NCBI GenBank assembly: GCA_034678415.1
Contig: JAXDBV010000151.1
Location: forward strand, 1-32,388
Source: JAXDBV01 sp034678415
Lineage (GTDB): Bacteria; Bacteroidota; Bacteroidia; Bacteroidales; VadinHA17
Direction of reading: 5' to 3'
DNA: 32,388 bases
The notes beneath the pieces were generated by a model, which saw nothing but the letters and a program-made list of their open reading frames with translations, made no database searches and was not told the DNA's origin. Positions 7,254 through 16,045 of this stretch are shown piece by piece. The first letter of the stretch is position 1; every line of letters starts with the position of its first letter. Made by a program: the position numbers and the translations under genes.

Positions 7254-7832
7254 ATGGCAAACGATTATTTTTCGCACGAGACCGCCGTCATTGATGAGGG
7301 ATGTTTCATTGGCAGGGGAACGAAGATCTGGCATTTCACCCATATCATGACAGGCGCTGTAATCGGTGAGCAGTGCAACCTGGGGCAGAACGTGGTGATT
7401 TCGCCCGGTGTGGTGCTGGGAAGGAATGTAAAGGTTCAGAACAATGTGTCCATCTATACCGGGGTAATCTGCGAGGATGACGTGTTCCTTGGTCCGTCGA
7501 TGGTATTCACCAACATCATCAACCCGCGCAGTGCGGTGGTCAGGCGCGACCAGTACGTGCGCACACTGGTGAAGAGGGGCGCCACCATAGGGGCTAACGC
7601 AACCATTGTCTGTGGCATCGTGATCGGTGAATACGCATTTGTGGGCGCCGGGGCGGTGGTAACAAAGGATATCAAGCCCTATGCCCTCGTCGTGGGTAAC
7701 CCGGCCAGGCAGACGGGCTGGATGAGCGAGTATGGCCACCGGCTGAATTTCAATGAGAACCCTGTGGCCGTGTGCCCGGAAAGCGGGCAAAAATACATGC
7801 TGAAGGACGGCCAGGTGACTAAAACGGATTAG
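7254..7832 (+). CDS. wbpD: Left-handed beta-helix N-acetyltransferase, WbpD-like
   Basis: A 192-residue hexapeptide-repeat acyltransferase. The sequence has the repeating I/V-G-x-x-x-x pattern of a left-handed beta helix through most of its length, for example GAVIGEQCNLGQNVVISPGV and GATIGANATIVCGIVIGEY. WbpD/WlbB enzymes acetylate the 3-amino group of UDP-2-acetamido-3-amino-glucuronic acid with acetyl-CoA, giving UDP-2,3-diacetamido-glucuronic acid. The start ATG is 3 bases after the stop of the aminotransferase gene, and the two dehydrogenase genes of the same pathway follow. The short C-terminal extension after the helix is also usual in the family. Substrate is inferred from neighbours. 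Confidence 0.87.
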   Translation: MANDYFSHETAVIDEGCFIGRGTKIWHFTHIMTGAVIGEQCNLGQNVVISPGVVLGRNVKVQNNVSIYTGVICEDDVFLGPSMVFTNIINPRSAVVRRDQYVRTLVKRGATIGANATIVCGIVIGEYAFVGAGAVVTKDIKPYALVVGNPARQTGWMSEYGHRLNFNENPVAVCPESGQKYMLKDGQVTKTD

Positions 7833-7884
7833 TTTTTTGTAATTTTATTGCACTCATCTCAAATAACCCTTACACGTGTAATAC

Positions 7885-8838
7885 ATGGATGTACCGCGGA
7901 ATTTTGCACTCATCGGGGTGGCCGGTTTCATTGCTGAACGGCATCTCAGAGCCATCAAGGATACCGGGAATCAGTTGCTGGCTGCACTCGATCCGTTTGA
8001 CTGCGTGGGTAAGCTGGATCACTATTTCCCCGAAGCCGACTTCTTCGTTGAGTTTGAACGTTTTGACAGGCACATAGAAAAGATCAGGCGACAGGGGACG
8101 CGGGTGGACTATGTCAGCATCTGCTCACCCAATTACCTTCACGATGCCCACATCCGTTTCGCCCTCCGGCATAATGCGGATGCCATCTGCGAGAAACCCA
8201 TGGTGCTGAACCCGTGGAATATTGATGCGCTGACAGAAATAGAGAAGGAGACAGGCAGGAAAGTATATAATATCTTACAGCTCCGGCTGCATCCGGCCAT
8301 CGCCTCACTGAAGGACAAAGTGATGAAAGGCCCCGCGGATAAAGTATACGATATTGACCTCACCTATATTACCAGCCGCGGGCACTGGTATTTCATTTCC
8401 TGGAAAGGCAATATTGAAAAATCGGGAGGGATAGCTACCAACATCGGCATCCACTTCTTCGATATGCTCACATGGATATTTGGCGAAGTGACGGAGAACA
8501 CCGTACATATCCTGGAAAAGTCGAAAGCATCCGGATTTATGCGTTTGGAAAAGGCGCGTGTACGCTGGTTCCTGAGCGTGAATTACAACGACCTGCCCCG
8601 GGAAGTACGTGACAGGGGGATCCGCACCTTCCGCTCCATTTCCGTCAACGGCGAAGAAATTGAGTTCAGCGATGGATTTTCCGACCTGCACACCGAGAGC
8701 TATAAAAAAATCCTTTCAGGACAGGGATTTGGCATTGCAGAAACAAAAAATTCAATACATACGGCTTACCAGATAAGGAATGCCCGTCCGACAGGCCTTA
8801 CCGGCGATTACCATCCTTTCTGCAAACGACTCGATTAA
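7885..8838 (+). CDS. wbpB: Gfo/Idh/MocA oxidoreductase, WbpB-like UDP-GlcNAcA 3-dehydrogenase
   Basis: A 317-residue NAD-dependent oxidoreductase. The Rossmann glycine motif is GVAGFIAERH (residues 11-20), the catalytic-site EKP is at 103-105 (ICEKPMVLN), and the substrate-domain GGIATNIGIHFFDML carries the conserved His190. These match the WbpB/WlbA group, which oxidises C3 of UDP-N-acetyl-glucosaminuronic acid to the 3-keto sugar used by the aminotransferase encoded upstream. The 52-base gap before it is the largest inside the operon and has no clear promoter box. Gene content on both sides strongly supports the pathway assignment. Confidence 0.87.
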   Translation: MDVPRNFALIGVAGFIAERHLRAIKDTGNQLLAALDPFDCVGKLDHYFPEADFFVEFERFDRHIEKIRRQGTRVDYVSICSPNYLHDAHIRFALRHNADAICEKPMVLNPWNIDALTEIEKETGRKVYNILQLRLHPAIASLKDKVMKGPADKVYDIDLTYITSRGHWYFISWKGNIEKSGGIATNIGIHFFDMLTWIFGEVTENTVHILEKSKASGFMRLEKARVRWFLSVNYNDLPREVRDRGIRTFRSISVNGEEIEFSDGFSDLHTESYKKILSGQGFGIAETKNSIHTAYQIRNARPTGLTGDYHPFCKRLD

Positions 8839-8853
8839 CCAATACGTTTATTT

Positions 8854-10149
8854 ATGAGCCTTTATGAAGAACTGAAATCCGGGAAGAAGAAGATAAGCGT
8901 CATCGGCCTGGGATATGTCGGACTGCCTATTGCACTGGAGTTTGCCCGCAAGGTACCGGTGATAGGATTCGACATCCGCGAAGACCGTATCCTTTTGATG
9001 AGAAAGAACATTGATCCGAGCAAAGAGTTACCGCCGGAAGCATTCCATGATACGCATATCATTTTCACTTCCCATCCCGACGATCTGAAGGATGCCGCCT
9101 TTCATATCGTGGCGGTTCCTACACCCATCGACGAGCATAATCTTCCTGACCTGAAGCCCCTGATGAGGGCAACAGAAACCGTTGGTCGTATCCTCAAGAA
9201 GGGAGATTACGTGGTGTACGAATCCACCGTTTACCCGGGCTGCACTGAGGAAGATTGCATACCTCTTCTGGAACAGCTCTCGGGACTGATCGTGGGAGAA
9301 GATTTTAAGGTGGGATTTTCTCCCGAGAGGATAAACCCGGGAGACAGTGAACATTCTCTTACACGGATAAAAAAAGTGGTATCAGGCAATGATACCGAAG
9401 CGCTGGATACCATCGCAAAAACATATGAATTGATCATTCAGGCGGGAGTATACCGTGCCGGTTCAATCAAGGTGGCTGAGGCGGCGAAAATCATTGAGAA
9501 CACGCAGCGCGACATTAACATCGCCTTCATGAATGAGCTGTCCATCATTTTCAACAGGATGGGAATCAACACTTACGAGGTTCTTGAAGCGGCCGCCACC
9601 AAATGGAACTTCCTGAAATTTTACCCCGGCTTGGTAGGCGGGCATTGTATCGGCGTGGATCCCTACTACCTCTCCTTCAAGGCAAAGGAACTGGGTTATC
9701 ATGCCCAGATCATCAATGCCGGCCGTTTCCTGAACGACTCCGTGGGACGATACATCGCCAAACAAACCGTGAAAAAGATCAGCGCGGCCGACAAGAATAT
9801 CAAGAATGCCCATGTGCTGATTCTCGGCACCACCTTCAAGGAAAATGTGAGCGACATCCGAAATTCTAAGGTGGCCGATATAGTGAATGAACTGTATTCC
9901 TACGGGGTGAACGTGGATGTGATGGATCCCTGGGCATCGCCGGAAGAAGTAAAAAAGGAATACGGATACACCCTCATTACAAAGACGGGGAACCATTATG
10001 ATGCGGTGATCGTGGCGGTGAGCCACCGGGAGTTCCTGTCCCTTACCGAGGATGATTTCTTCTCCCTCACCGGGCCTGACGGCATACTGGTCGATGTGAA
10101 AGGCCTCTACCGAGGCAAGGTTCATACTCTGAAATACTGGAGCCTGTAA
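8854..10149 (+). CDS. wbpA: UDP-N-acetylhexosamine 6-dehydrogenase, WbpA/TviB-like
   Basis: A 431-residue UDP-sugar dehydrogenase that oxidises C6 of a UDP-N-acetylhexosamine twice to the uronic acid using two NAD. It has the N-terminal Rossmann motif GLGYVG (18-23), the central AKIIENTQRDINIAFMNE helix, the catalytic cysteine C265 in GGHCIGVDPYYL, and a C-terminal Rossmann-like domain (LGTTFKENVSDIRNSK). These features fit the UDP-GlcNAc/GalNAc type (WbpA, WbpO, TviB). With wbpB, wbpE and wbpD beside it, UDP-GlcNAc is the most likely substrate and this would be the first step. galE follows after 3 bases, so a GalNAc-derived branch cannot be excluded. Confidence 0.88.
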   Translation: MSLYEELKSGKKKISVIGLGYVGLPIALEFARKVPVIGFDIREDRILLMRKNIDPSKELPPEAFHDTHIIFTSHPDDLKDAAFHIVAVPTPIDEHNLPDLKPLMRATETVGRILKKGDYVVYESTVYPGCTEEDCIPLLEQLSGLIVGEDFKVGFSPERINPGDSEHSLTRIKKVVSGNDTEALDTIAKTYELIIQAGVYRAGSIKVAEAAKIIENTQRDINIAFMNELSIIFNRMGINTYEVLEAAATKWNFLKFYPGLVGGHCIGVDPYYLSFKAKELGYHAQIINAGRFLNDSVGRYIAKQTVKKISAADKNIKNAHVLILGTTFKENVSDIRNSKVADIVNELYSYGVNVDVMDPWASPEEVKKEYGYTLITKTGNHYDAVIVAVSHREFLSLTEDDFFSLTGPDGILVDVKGLYRGKVHTLKYWSL

Positions 10150-10152
10150 GCC

Positions 10153-11184
10153 ATGAAACCCACGATACTGGTCACCGGAGGAACAGGGTACATCGGATCA
10201 CACACGGTGGTGGAGCTGATGCAGGAAGGCTACGATGTGATCATTGTGGATGACCTTTCCAACTCCGACATCCATGTGCTGGATGGAATTGAAAAGATAA
10301 CGGGCTGGCGTCCGCAGTTTGAAAAATTCGACCTCTGCAATGAAAAGAGGGTGATGAAGTTTTTCAGGGATCATACGGGGGCATCGGCCATTATTCATTT
10401 TGCCGCTCATAAGGCGGTTGGTGAATCGGTGAATAAACCGCTCAAGTATTACCGCAACAATCTTCTTTCACTGATCCATTTGCTCCAGGGGATGGAGGAG
10501 CACGGCATACCGCATATGGTGTTCTCATCCTCATGCACCGTGTATGGTCAGCCGGAACGGTTGCCGGTGACCGAGGATGCCCCGGTACAGAAACCCGGTT
10601 CGCCTTACGGCAATACCAAGAAGATCTCCGAGGAGATACTATACGATTTCATACAGGCTTGCCGGGGGAAGAACTGCATCTCATTGCGGTACTTCAACCC
10701 TATTGGAGCCCATCCTTCCGCTCACATCGGTGAGCTGCCCCCGGGAGTGCCCGATAACCTGGTGCCTTACATCACCCAGACTGCCATTGGCCTGAGGAAA
10801 GAGCTGCTGGTCTTCGGCCATGACTATGATACCCCTGACGGCACGGCCATCCGTGATTACCTGCATGTTGTCGACCTTGCCAGGGCTCATGTGGCAGCCA
10901 TCGCACGCTTGCTGGAAGGGAGAAACACCCTGCCTTTTGAGGTATTCAATCTCGGAACGGGCCACGGGTACAGCGTCCTGGAGGTCATTCAATCCTTTGA
11001 ACGGGTTTCCGGGGTAAAGCTCAACTACCGTTTTACCGGGCGGCGCGCAGGGGATATTGAAAAGGTATGGGCAGACGCATCCCTGGCCAACCGGGAACTG
11101 GGCTGGGTGGCAGTGAAAAGCCTCGACGAAGCTATGCTGAGCGCATGGAACTGGGAGCAACAACTCAGAAAAAAGAAACCATGA
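10153..11184 (+). CDS. galE: UDP-glucose (or UDP-GlcNAc) 4-epimerase
   Basis: A 343-residue short-chain dehydrogenase/reductase family epimerase that interconverts glucose and galactose forms of UDP-sugars with tightly bound NAD. The NAD-binding GGTGYIGSH (9-17), the SSSCTVYG segment (125-132) and the catalytic pair Y152/K156 (YGNTK) are intact, and the length is standard for bacterial GalE. The stop codon overlaps the start of rfbB (ATGA), indicating translational coupling in the sugar operon. Whether it acts on UDP-Glc, UDP-GlcNAc or both cannot be read from these motifs. Confidence 0.93.
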   Translation: MKPTILVTGGTGYIGSHTVVELMQEGYDVIIVDDLSNSDIHVLDGIEKITGWRPQFEKFDLCNEKRVMKFFRDHTGASAIIHFAAHKAVGESVNKPLKYYRNNLLSLIHLLQGMEEHGIPHMVFSSSCTVYGQPERLPVTEDAPVQKPGSPYGNTKKISEEILYDFIQACRGKNCISLRYFNPIGAHPSAHIGELPPGVPDNLVPYITQTAIGLRKELLVFGHDYDTPDGTAIRDYLHVVDLARAHVAAIARLLEGRNTLPFEVFNLGTGHGYSVLEVIQSFERVSGVKLNYRFTGRRAGDIEKVWADASLANRELGWVAVKSLDEAMLSAWNWEQQLRKKKP

Positions 11185-12260
11185 AACGTCCGGATGACTT
11201 TCATCGTACGATCCTCATCACAGGTGGCGCCGGGTTTATCGGATCGCATGTGGTGCGCCTGTTCGTGAACCGATACCCGCAGTACCATATCCTGAACCTC
11301 GACTACCTTACCTATGCCGGTAACCTTGAAAATCTCCGTGATGTGGAGAATACCGTAAATTACACCTTTATCAGGGGAGATATCAGGGATGAGAAATTTG
11401 TCAGGGAACTGTTCGGCCGGTGGGACATAGACAGCGTGATCCATCTGGCAGCCGAGTCGCACGTGGACAGGTCTATCGCCGATCCCATGGAGTTCCTTCA
11501 TACAAACGTCATGGGTACAGGTAATCTTCTCATCGCGGCCAGGGACCGTTGGAAAGGCGCTTATGAGAATAAGTGTTTCTATCACATCTCCACCGACGAG
11601 GTATACGGATCTCTCGGTCCGGAGGGAAGATTTACGGAACAGAGCCCGTATGATCCGCGAAGCCCGTATTCGGCGTCCAAGGCAGCCGCCGATCACCTGG
11701 TCAGGGCGTATTACCATACCTATGGAATACCCATCCTTATTTCCAACTGTTCAAACAATTATGGTCCGAACCAGTTTCCCGAGAAGCTGATCCCGCTGAT
11801 GATCAGGAATATACAGCTGAACAAACCGTTGCCTGTATACGGGAAAGGAGAGAATATACGCGACTGGCTCTATGTACTGGATCATGCCGTGGCTATTGAC
11901 CTGATCTTCCATAAGGGGAGAAAAGGGGAAACATACAACATAGGAGGGTTAAGCGAACGCAGGAATATTGATCTTATCGGGCAGCTGTGTGAGATCATGG
12001 ACCGGAAACTGGGAAGAAAGGCCGGCAGTTCTGCCGCATTGATCCGGTATGTAAAGGATCGTGCCGGCCATGACTACCGGTACGCGTTAGATTGCACCAA
12101 GCTCATGTCGGAGCTGGGCTGGAAACCATCCATGCCGCTGGAAGAGGGGCTGGAGAAAACCGTTGACTGGTACCTTCAAAACCAGGAATGGATGGATCAC
12201 ATCACCACAGGTGAATATGAGAGCTATTACGAAAAGCAATACCAAAGAAGATCCTTTTAG
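11181..12260 (+). CDS. rfbB: dTDP-glucose 4,6-dehydratase
   Basis: A 359-residue enzyme of the extended short-chain dehydrogenase family, converting dTDP-glucose to dTDP-4-keto-6-deoxyglucose, the branch point to rhamnose and other 6-deoxy sugars. Motifs are GGAGFIG (15-21), HLAAESHVDRSI (88-99), the catalytic STDEVYG with D139/E140, and YSASK (163-167). The frame stays open 38 codons upstream into galE, but the ATG at 11181 overlaps the galE stop by four bases and begins directly before the Rossmann strand, so it is chosen. No rfbA, rfbC or rfbD homologue lies in the window. The gene ends only 5 bases from the convergent glmS. Confidence 0.95.
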   Translation: MKRPDDFHRTILITGGAGFIGSHVVRLFVNRYPQYHILNLDYLTYAGNLENLRDVENTVNYTFIRGDIRDEKFVRELFGRWDIDSVIHLAAESHVDRSIADPMEFLHTNVMGTGNLLIAARDRWKGAYENKCFYHISTDEVYGSLGPEGRFTEQSPYDPRSPYSASKAAADHLVRAYYHTYGIPILISNCSNNYGPNQFPEKLIPLMIRNIQLNKPLPVYGKGENIRDWLYVLDHAVAIDLIFHKGRKGETYNIGGLSERRNIDLIGQLCEIMDRKLGRKAGSSAALIRYVKDRAGHDYRYALDCTKLMSELGWKPSMPLEEGLEKTVDWYLQNQEWMDHITTGEYESYYEKQYQRRSF

Positions 12261-12265
12261 CGCCC

Positions 12266-14101
12266 TTATTCCACCGTAACCGATTTGGCCAGGTTTCTGG
12301 GCTGGTCTACATTGCATCCCCTGAGCACGGCGATATAGTAAGAAAGCAGCTGGAGAGGGATGACAGTGGTCAGCGGCGCCAGGGCAGCTTCAAGGATGGG
12401 GACTTCCATCACATGATCGGCCAGCGCACTGATAACGGTATCGCCCTCATTCACCACGGCAATAATAAGGCCGTTCCTGGCCTTCACCTCCTGGATATTA
12501 CTAACGATTTTATCGTATGAATTATCCTTTGTGGCGATCACAACCACGGGCATTTTGTGGTCGATGAGGGCGATAGGACCATGCTTCATTTCAGCGGCAG
12601 GATACCCCTCTGCATGGATGTATGAGATCTCCTTCATTTTAAGGGCTCCCTCAAGGGCAACAGGAAAGAGATAGCCTCTGCCGAGGTAGAGGAAATTGGT
12701 TACATCCCTGAACATCTCAGCCAGTGTTCTTATTTTCTTATAATCACTGAGGATTCTTTCGATCTTTTCCGGTATTTGCAGCAGTTCCCTGATCATCAGC
12801 CGGTATTTCCTTACGGGAATTGCCTCTTTTCTATGTCCGAGCAGCAGGGCCATCATTGCCAGGACGGTTACCTGTGCTGTGAAGGCTTTTGTGGATGCCA
12901 CACCGATCTCCGGGCCGGCATGGGTGAACACACCGGCATCGGTTTCCCTCGAGACGGAGGATCCCACCACATTGCATATGCCCAGTACCAGGGCTCCGTT
13001 TTGTTTGGCCAGGCGCACCGCTGCAAGGGTATCAGCCGTCTCGCCGCTCTGGCTTATAGCAATAACCACATCTTCTTTAGTGATCAACGGATTGCGGTAG
13101 CGGAACTCCGAAGCATATTCCACCTCCACGGGTATACGGGCCAGGTCCTCGAAAAGATATTCACCCACGAGCCCGGCATGCCACGATGTGCCGCAGCCAA
13201 CAACGATGATTCTTTTTGCATTCACCAGGCGGTCCATCACATGATGGAGACCACCCAGGTGGATATCGCTTTTGCCGGCTATTATTCTGCCCCGAAACGT
13301 ATCTTCGATGGCACGCGGCTGCTCAAATATTTCCTTCAGCATGAAATGCTCAAAACCATTCTTATCGATCTCCCCGATCTCCAGGTCAAGCTGATGTATT
13401 TTCGGTGTTTGCGGTACATTCCTGATGGTTTTCAGCTTCAGTTCGTTCCTTTTGATCACAGCTACATCCTCATCGTCCATGTATATCACACTTCGGGTGT
13501 GTTCCACGATAGGGGTAGCATCGGAGGCGAGGAAATATTCACCTTCACCCACGCCGATGACCAGGGGACTGCCTTTCCTGGCAGCGAGAAGCTGACCGGG
13601 CTCATCCACGCACATCAGCACCAGTCCATAGGCACCGATCACTTTTGTTAGTGCAAGCCGCAACGCTATTTCAGCATTCATCTTGCTTTTCAGATAGATA
13701 TATTCTATCAGGTTTACCAGCACTTCAGTATCCGTCTCACTCCTGAAAGAATATCCGTTGTTCAGCAGTCGTTGCTTAAGGCGGGCATAGTTTTCGATGA
13801 TCCCGTTATGGATGAGGATGAATTTCCCATTCATCGAAACGTGGGGATGAGCATTGATATCATTGGGTTCTCCGTGTGTAGCCCAGCGGGTATGGCCAAT
13901 ACCCATGGTTCCTGACACATTATCCGATCCAATCATATCGGCCAGATCGCCCACTCTCCCCTTTTTCTTATACACCTTCACCTGGTCACCCAGGATGGAA
14001 ATTCCCGCGGAATCATACCCGCGGTACTCAAGCCGCTGTAATCCATTCAGCAATATCGGATAGGCTTCCTTGTTACCTATATATCCAACAATACCACACA
14101 T
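12266..14101 (-). CDS. glmS: Glutamine-fructose-6-phosphate aminotransferase (isomerizing)
   Basis: A 611-residue enzyme that makes glucosamine-6-phosphate from fructose-6-phosphate and glutamine, the first committed step to UDP-GlcNAc for peptidoglycan, LPS and the wbp sugar encoded next door. The N-terminal nucleophile Cys2 is present (MCGIVGYIG), followed by the class II glutaminase domain to about residue 220. Two SIS sugar-isomerase domains then contain GCGTSWHAGLVGEYLFE and SQSGETADTL, and the usual C-terminal DQPRNLAKSVTVE is intact. It lies 115 bases downstream of the glycogen-synthase-like gene on the same strand and may share its transcript. I see no glmS ribozyme upstream, and there is no strong promoter box in that gap. 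Confidence 0.97.
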   Translation of the reverse strand: MCGIVGYIGNKEAYPILLNGLQRLEYRGYDSAGISILGDQVKVYKKKGRVGDLADMIGSDNVSGTMGIGHTRWATHGEPNDINAHPHVSMNGKFILIHNGIIENYARLKQRLLNNGYSFRSETDTEVLVNLIEYIYLKSKMNAEIALRLALTKVIGAYGLVLMCVDEPGQLLAARKGSPLVIGVGEGEYFLASDATPIVEHTRSVIYMDDEDVAVIKRNELKLKTIRNVPQTPKIHQLDLEIGEIDKNGFEHFMLKEIFEQPRAIEDTFRGRIIAGKSDIHLGGLHHVMDRLVNAKRIIVVGCGTSWHAGLVGEYLFEDLARIPVEVEYASEFRYRNPLITKEDVVIAISQSGETADTLAAVRLAKQNGALVLGICNVVGSSVSRETDAGVFTHAGPEIGVASTKAFTAQVTVLAMMALLLGHRKEAIPVRKYRLMIRELLQIPEKIERILSDYKKIRTLAEMFRDVTNFLYLGRGYLFPVALEGALKMKEISYIHAEGYPAAEMKHGPIALIDHKMPVVVIATKDNSYDKIVSNIQEVKARNGLIIAVVNEGDTVISALADHVMEVPILEAALAPLTTVIPLQLLSYYIAVLRGCNVDQPRNLAKSVTVE

Positions 14102-14216
14102 ATTAAAAAGTGTTATTTCAATATCTGACAGGGGAAAATCAGGGAAAGTAAAAATAATTAGAGGAACTGATGCGTGAAAAAATACTCAGGAATTAAGGCT
14201 GCCATTTCACTTTCAA

Positions 14217-15029
14217 CTAATTGCCTAACAGTTGGTCATAGAATTTTGAAAAGGCATCCACGTATGCCTCTTCTTGCTGGTACCCGAGGAATTTCCTTTT
14301 CTTATTTTTAACATATCTCAGCAGTTCGGGATCAATCTTTGCACTACCCTGTATCACGGCGTCCGACATGTTTATTGCCAGTTTATTAATGTTTATATAA
14401 TCCGGCCTTTCTTTTATGATTGCGATATCATGATCGGTAATACCTTCCAGTAAAACCTTTCTGCTAAAGGATTTGTTCAATGGTTTTTCAAATTTTTCGC
14501 TATAGATCGAATATACGACTTTCGAATCGGCAAAGAGCGGATCGTCGCGATAGGAGCGTTTCACATACAGCGGCACCAGTGATGTAAACCAGCCATGACA
14601 ATGGATTATATCGGGAGACCATCGCAGCTTACGCACCGTTTCAAGAACACCGCGGGCAAAAAAGATGGCCCGTTCATCATTATCAACAAATTCCTTTTCG
14701 GATGAATCCTTGAATATAAATTTGCGCTGGAAATAATCCTCGTTATCGATAAAGTAAACCTGCATTCGGGCCGACTGGATGGATGCAACCTTGATGATCA
14801 GGGGATGGTCGGTTTCATCGATGATAAGATTCATGCCCGAAAGCCGGATAACTTCATGCAGCTGGTTCCTTCTTTCATTGATTGATCCGAACTTTGGCAT
14901 GAAGGTCCTGATCTCCTTCCCCCGCTCCTGTATGCCCTGAGGAAGCATGCGTCCAATCTTTGACATCTCATCCTCAGGTAAATATGGATAGATTTTCTGC
15001 GAAATGAATAAGACCTTTTTATTCTCCAT
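14217..15029 (-). CDS. Single-domain glycogen/starch synthase-like protein (GT5 N-terminal domain)
   Basis: A 270-residue protein corresponding to only the N-terminal half of a GT5 glycogen synthase. It starts KVLFISQKIYPYLPE, continues through QERGKEIRTFMPKFG, and keeps PDIIHCHGW (139-147) where full enzymes have IIHCHDW. The ADP-glucose-binding KxGGL motif is not present; the equivalent place reads EMSKIGR (21-27). There is no C-terminal GT-B domain. Short proteins of this kind are a known Bacteroidetes family, usually beside panC as here, with no settled function. The frame extends upstream to 15131, but that crosses the promoter box at 15059-15066. ATG 15029 is chosen; ATG 15041 is a close alternative and fits the leader spacing seen elsewhere. 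Confidence 0.82.
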   Translation of the reverse strand: MENKKVLFISQKIYPYLPEDEMSKIGRMLPQGIQERGKEIRTFMPKFGSINERRNQLHEVIRLSGMNLIIDETDHPLIIKVASIQSARMQVYFIDNEDYFQRKFIFKDSSEKEFVDNDERAIFFARGVLETVRKLRWSPDIIHCHGWFTSLVPLYVKRSYRDDPLFADSKVVYSIYSEKFEKPLNKSFSRKVLLEGITDHDIAIIKERPDYININKLAINMSDAVIQGSAKIDPELLRYVKNKKRKFLGYQQEEAYVDAFSKFYDQLLGN

Positions 15030-15058
15030 CCAACCATGCATTGATGAGAAACATCCTA

Positions 15059-15066
15059 CAAATTTA
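15059..15066 (-). promoter_or_regulatory. Promoter -7 box TAAATTTG for the glycogen-synthase-like gene
   Basis: Exact TAnnTTTG match on the minus strand, 29 bases before ATG 15029 and 17 bases before ATG 15041. It argues against the long upstream start at 15131. It lies in a divergent promoter region shared with panC. Confidence 0.45.
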
Positions 15067-15154
15067 GTAAAAAAAATCAGATATATTTTTGTTGCTGTAA
15101 ATGAATACACTACACTGTAACATTCTGTCAAAAGAACCGGGTTGAATAAATACT

Positions 15155-15162
15155 TATCTTTG
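15155..15162 (+). promoter_or_regulatory. Promoter -7 box TATCTTTG for panC
   Basis: Exact TAnnTTTG match, 19 bases before the panC ATG at 15182. This implies a leader of about 12 bases and rules against the TTG start at 15173, which would fall at or just after the predicted transcript start. No clean -33 TTTG is visible. Confidence 0.5.
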
Positions 15163-15181
15163 TCTTCTGATATTGCAAAGC

Positions 15182-16033
15182 ATGCAGGTTATTACCACTG
15201 TTAAAGGGTTACGGGGCCGGCTCGACAAGGAGAAGGATGCTGGCCGTTCCGTCGGGTTTGTCCCCACCATGGGAGCTCTCCATAAAGGCCATTTATCTCT
15301 CATATCAAGGGCTGCAAAAGAAAGTGAGCTCACTGTGGTGAGTATTTTCGTAAATCCAACCCAGTTCAATGATCAGAATGACTATGTGCGTTACCCGAGG
15401 GAACCTGAAAAAGACCTGAAGAAGTTACGGATGATCCTGAGGAAGGACGATATTGTATTCCAGCCTTCGATTGACACGATTTATCCGAAACCTGATCATC
15501 GTGTTTTTAACATGGGAAGGCTCGACAAGACGATGGAAGGGAAATATCGTCCAGGGCATTTCAACGGGGTAGTGCAGGTGGTCACCCGTCTTTTTGACCT
15601 TGTTCAGCCCCGCAAAGCGTATTTTGGCGAGAAGGATTTCCAGCAATTGACCATTATAAAGCATATGACGCACCAGCTGGGATACCCGGTGGAAGTTATA
15701 GCCTGTCCCATCGTCAGGGAGAAGGATGGTCTGGCCATGAGTTCCAGAAATATGTTGCTAACATCCGATGACCGGAAGCTGGCACCGATGATTTCAGGCA
15801 TTCTTTTTCAAGCTCTTCGAAGGGCTGAGAGAGCGGGAGTGAAGGAAGTAAAAGAATGGGTAACAGATCAGTTCTGCGGTTTACCGGCATTCCGCCTGGA
15901 ATATTTCGAAATTGTGGATGACCGTACCCTGACACCGGTGAAACGCTGGGATGAACCGGGCGGTAAAATTGGTTGTATTGCTGTATGGCTGGGGAATGTA
16001 CGGCTGATAGATAATATCAGATTTAATTTGTAA
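15182..16033 (+). CDS. panC: Pantothenate synthetase
   Basis: A 283-residue enzyme that joins pantoate and beta-alanine with ATP to give pantothenate, the precursor of coenzyme A. It carries PTMGALHKGHLSL (28-40) with the HxGH nucleotide-binding motif at 34-37, FVNPTQF, the FGEKDFQQL segment (148-156), and MSSRN (186-190) at the ATP site. A TTG codon nine bases upstream is in frame, but the ATG at 15182 fits the promoter and the family. panD, encoding the enzyme that supplies beta-alanine, follows after 12 bases, so the two steps are co-transcribed. Confidence 0.97.
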   Translation: MQVITTVKGLRGRLDKEKDAGRSVGFVPTMGALHKGHLSLISRAAKESELTVVSIFVNPTQFNDQNDYVRYPREPEKDLKKLRMILRKDDIVFQPSIDTIYPKPDHRVFNMGRLDKTMEGKYRPGHFNGVVQVVTRLFDLVQPRKAYFGEKDFQQLTIIKHMTHQLGYPVEVIACPIVREKDGLAMSSRNMLLTSDDRKLAPMISGILFQALRRAERAGVKEVKEWVTDQFCGLPAFRLEYFEIVDDRTLTPVKRWDEPGGKIGCIAVWLGNVRLIDNIRFNL

Positions 16034-16045
16034 TTTTGAACCGCC

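Noticed and set aside
9463..10125. Minus-strand open frame of 220 codons inside wbpA
   Set aside because: Antisense to a well conserved dehydrogenase, with no domain signature.
11067..11180. Longer rfbB starting inside galE
   Set aside because: The upstream residues are a shadow of galE; the ATG at 11181 gives the usual ATGA coupling and the expected N-terminus.
12776..13651. Plus-strand open frame of 291 codons inside glmS
   Set aside because: It is fully antisense to a highly conserved gene, shows no recognisable domain and has the composition of a mirror frame.
14102..14216. glmS ribozyme or riboswitch in the gap before glmS
   Set aside because: The 115-base gap is AT-rich and lacks the length and conserved core expected; the ribozyme is chiefly known from Firmicutes.
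15030..15131. N-terminal extension of the glycogen-synthase-like protein to 15131
   Set aside because: The extension crosses an exact -7 promoter box and a divergent promoter region, and it lacks family similarity.
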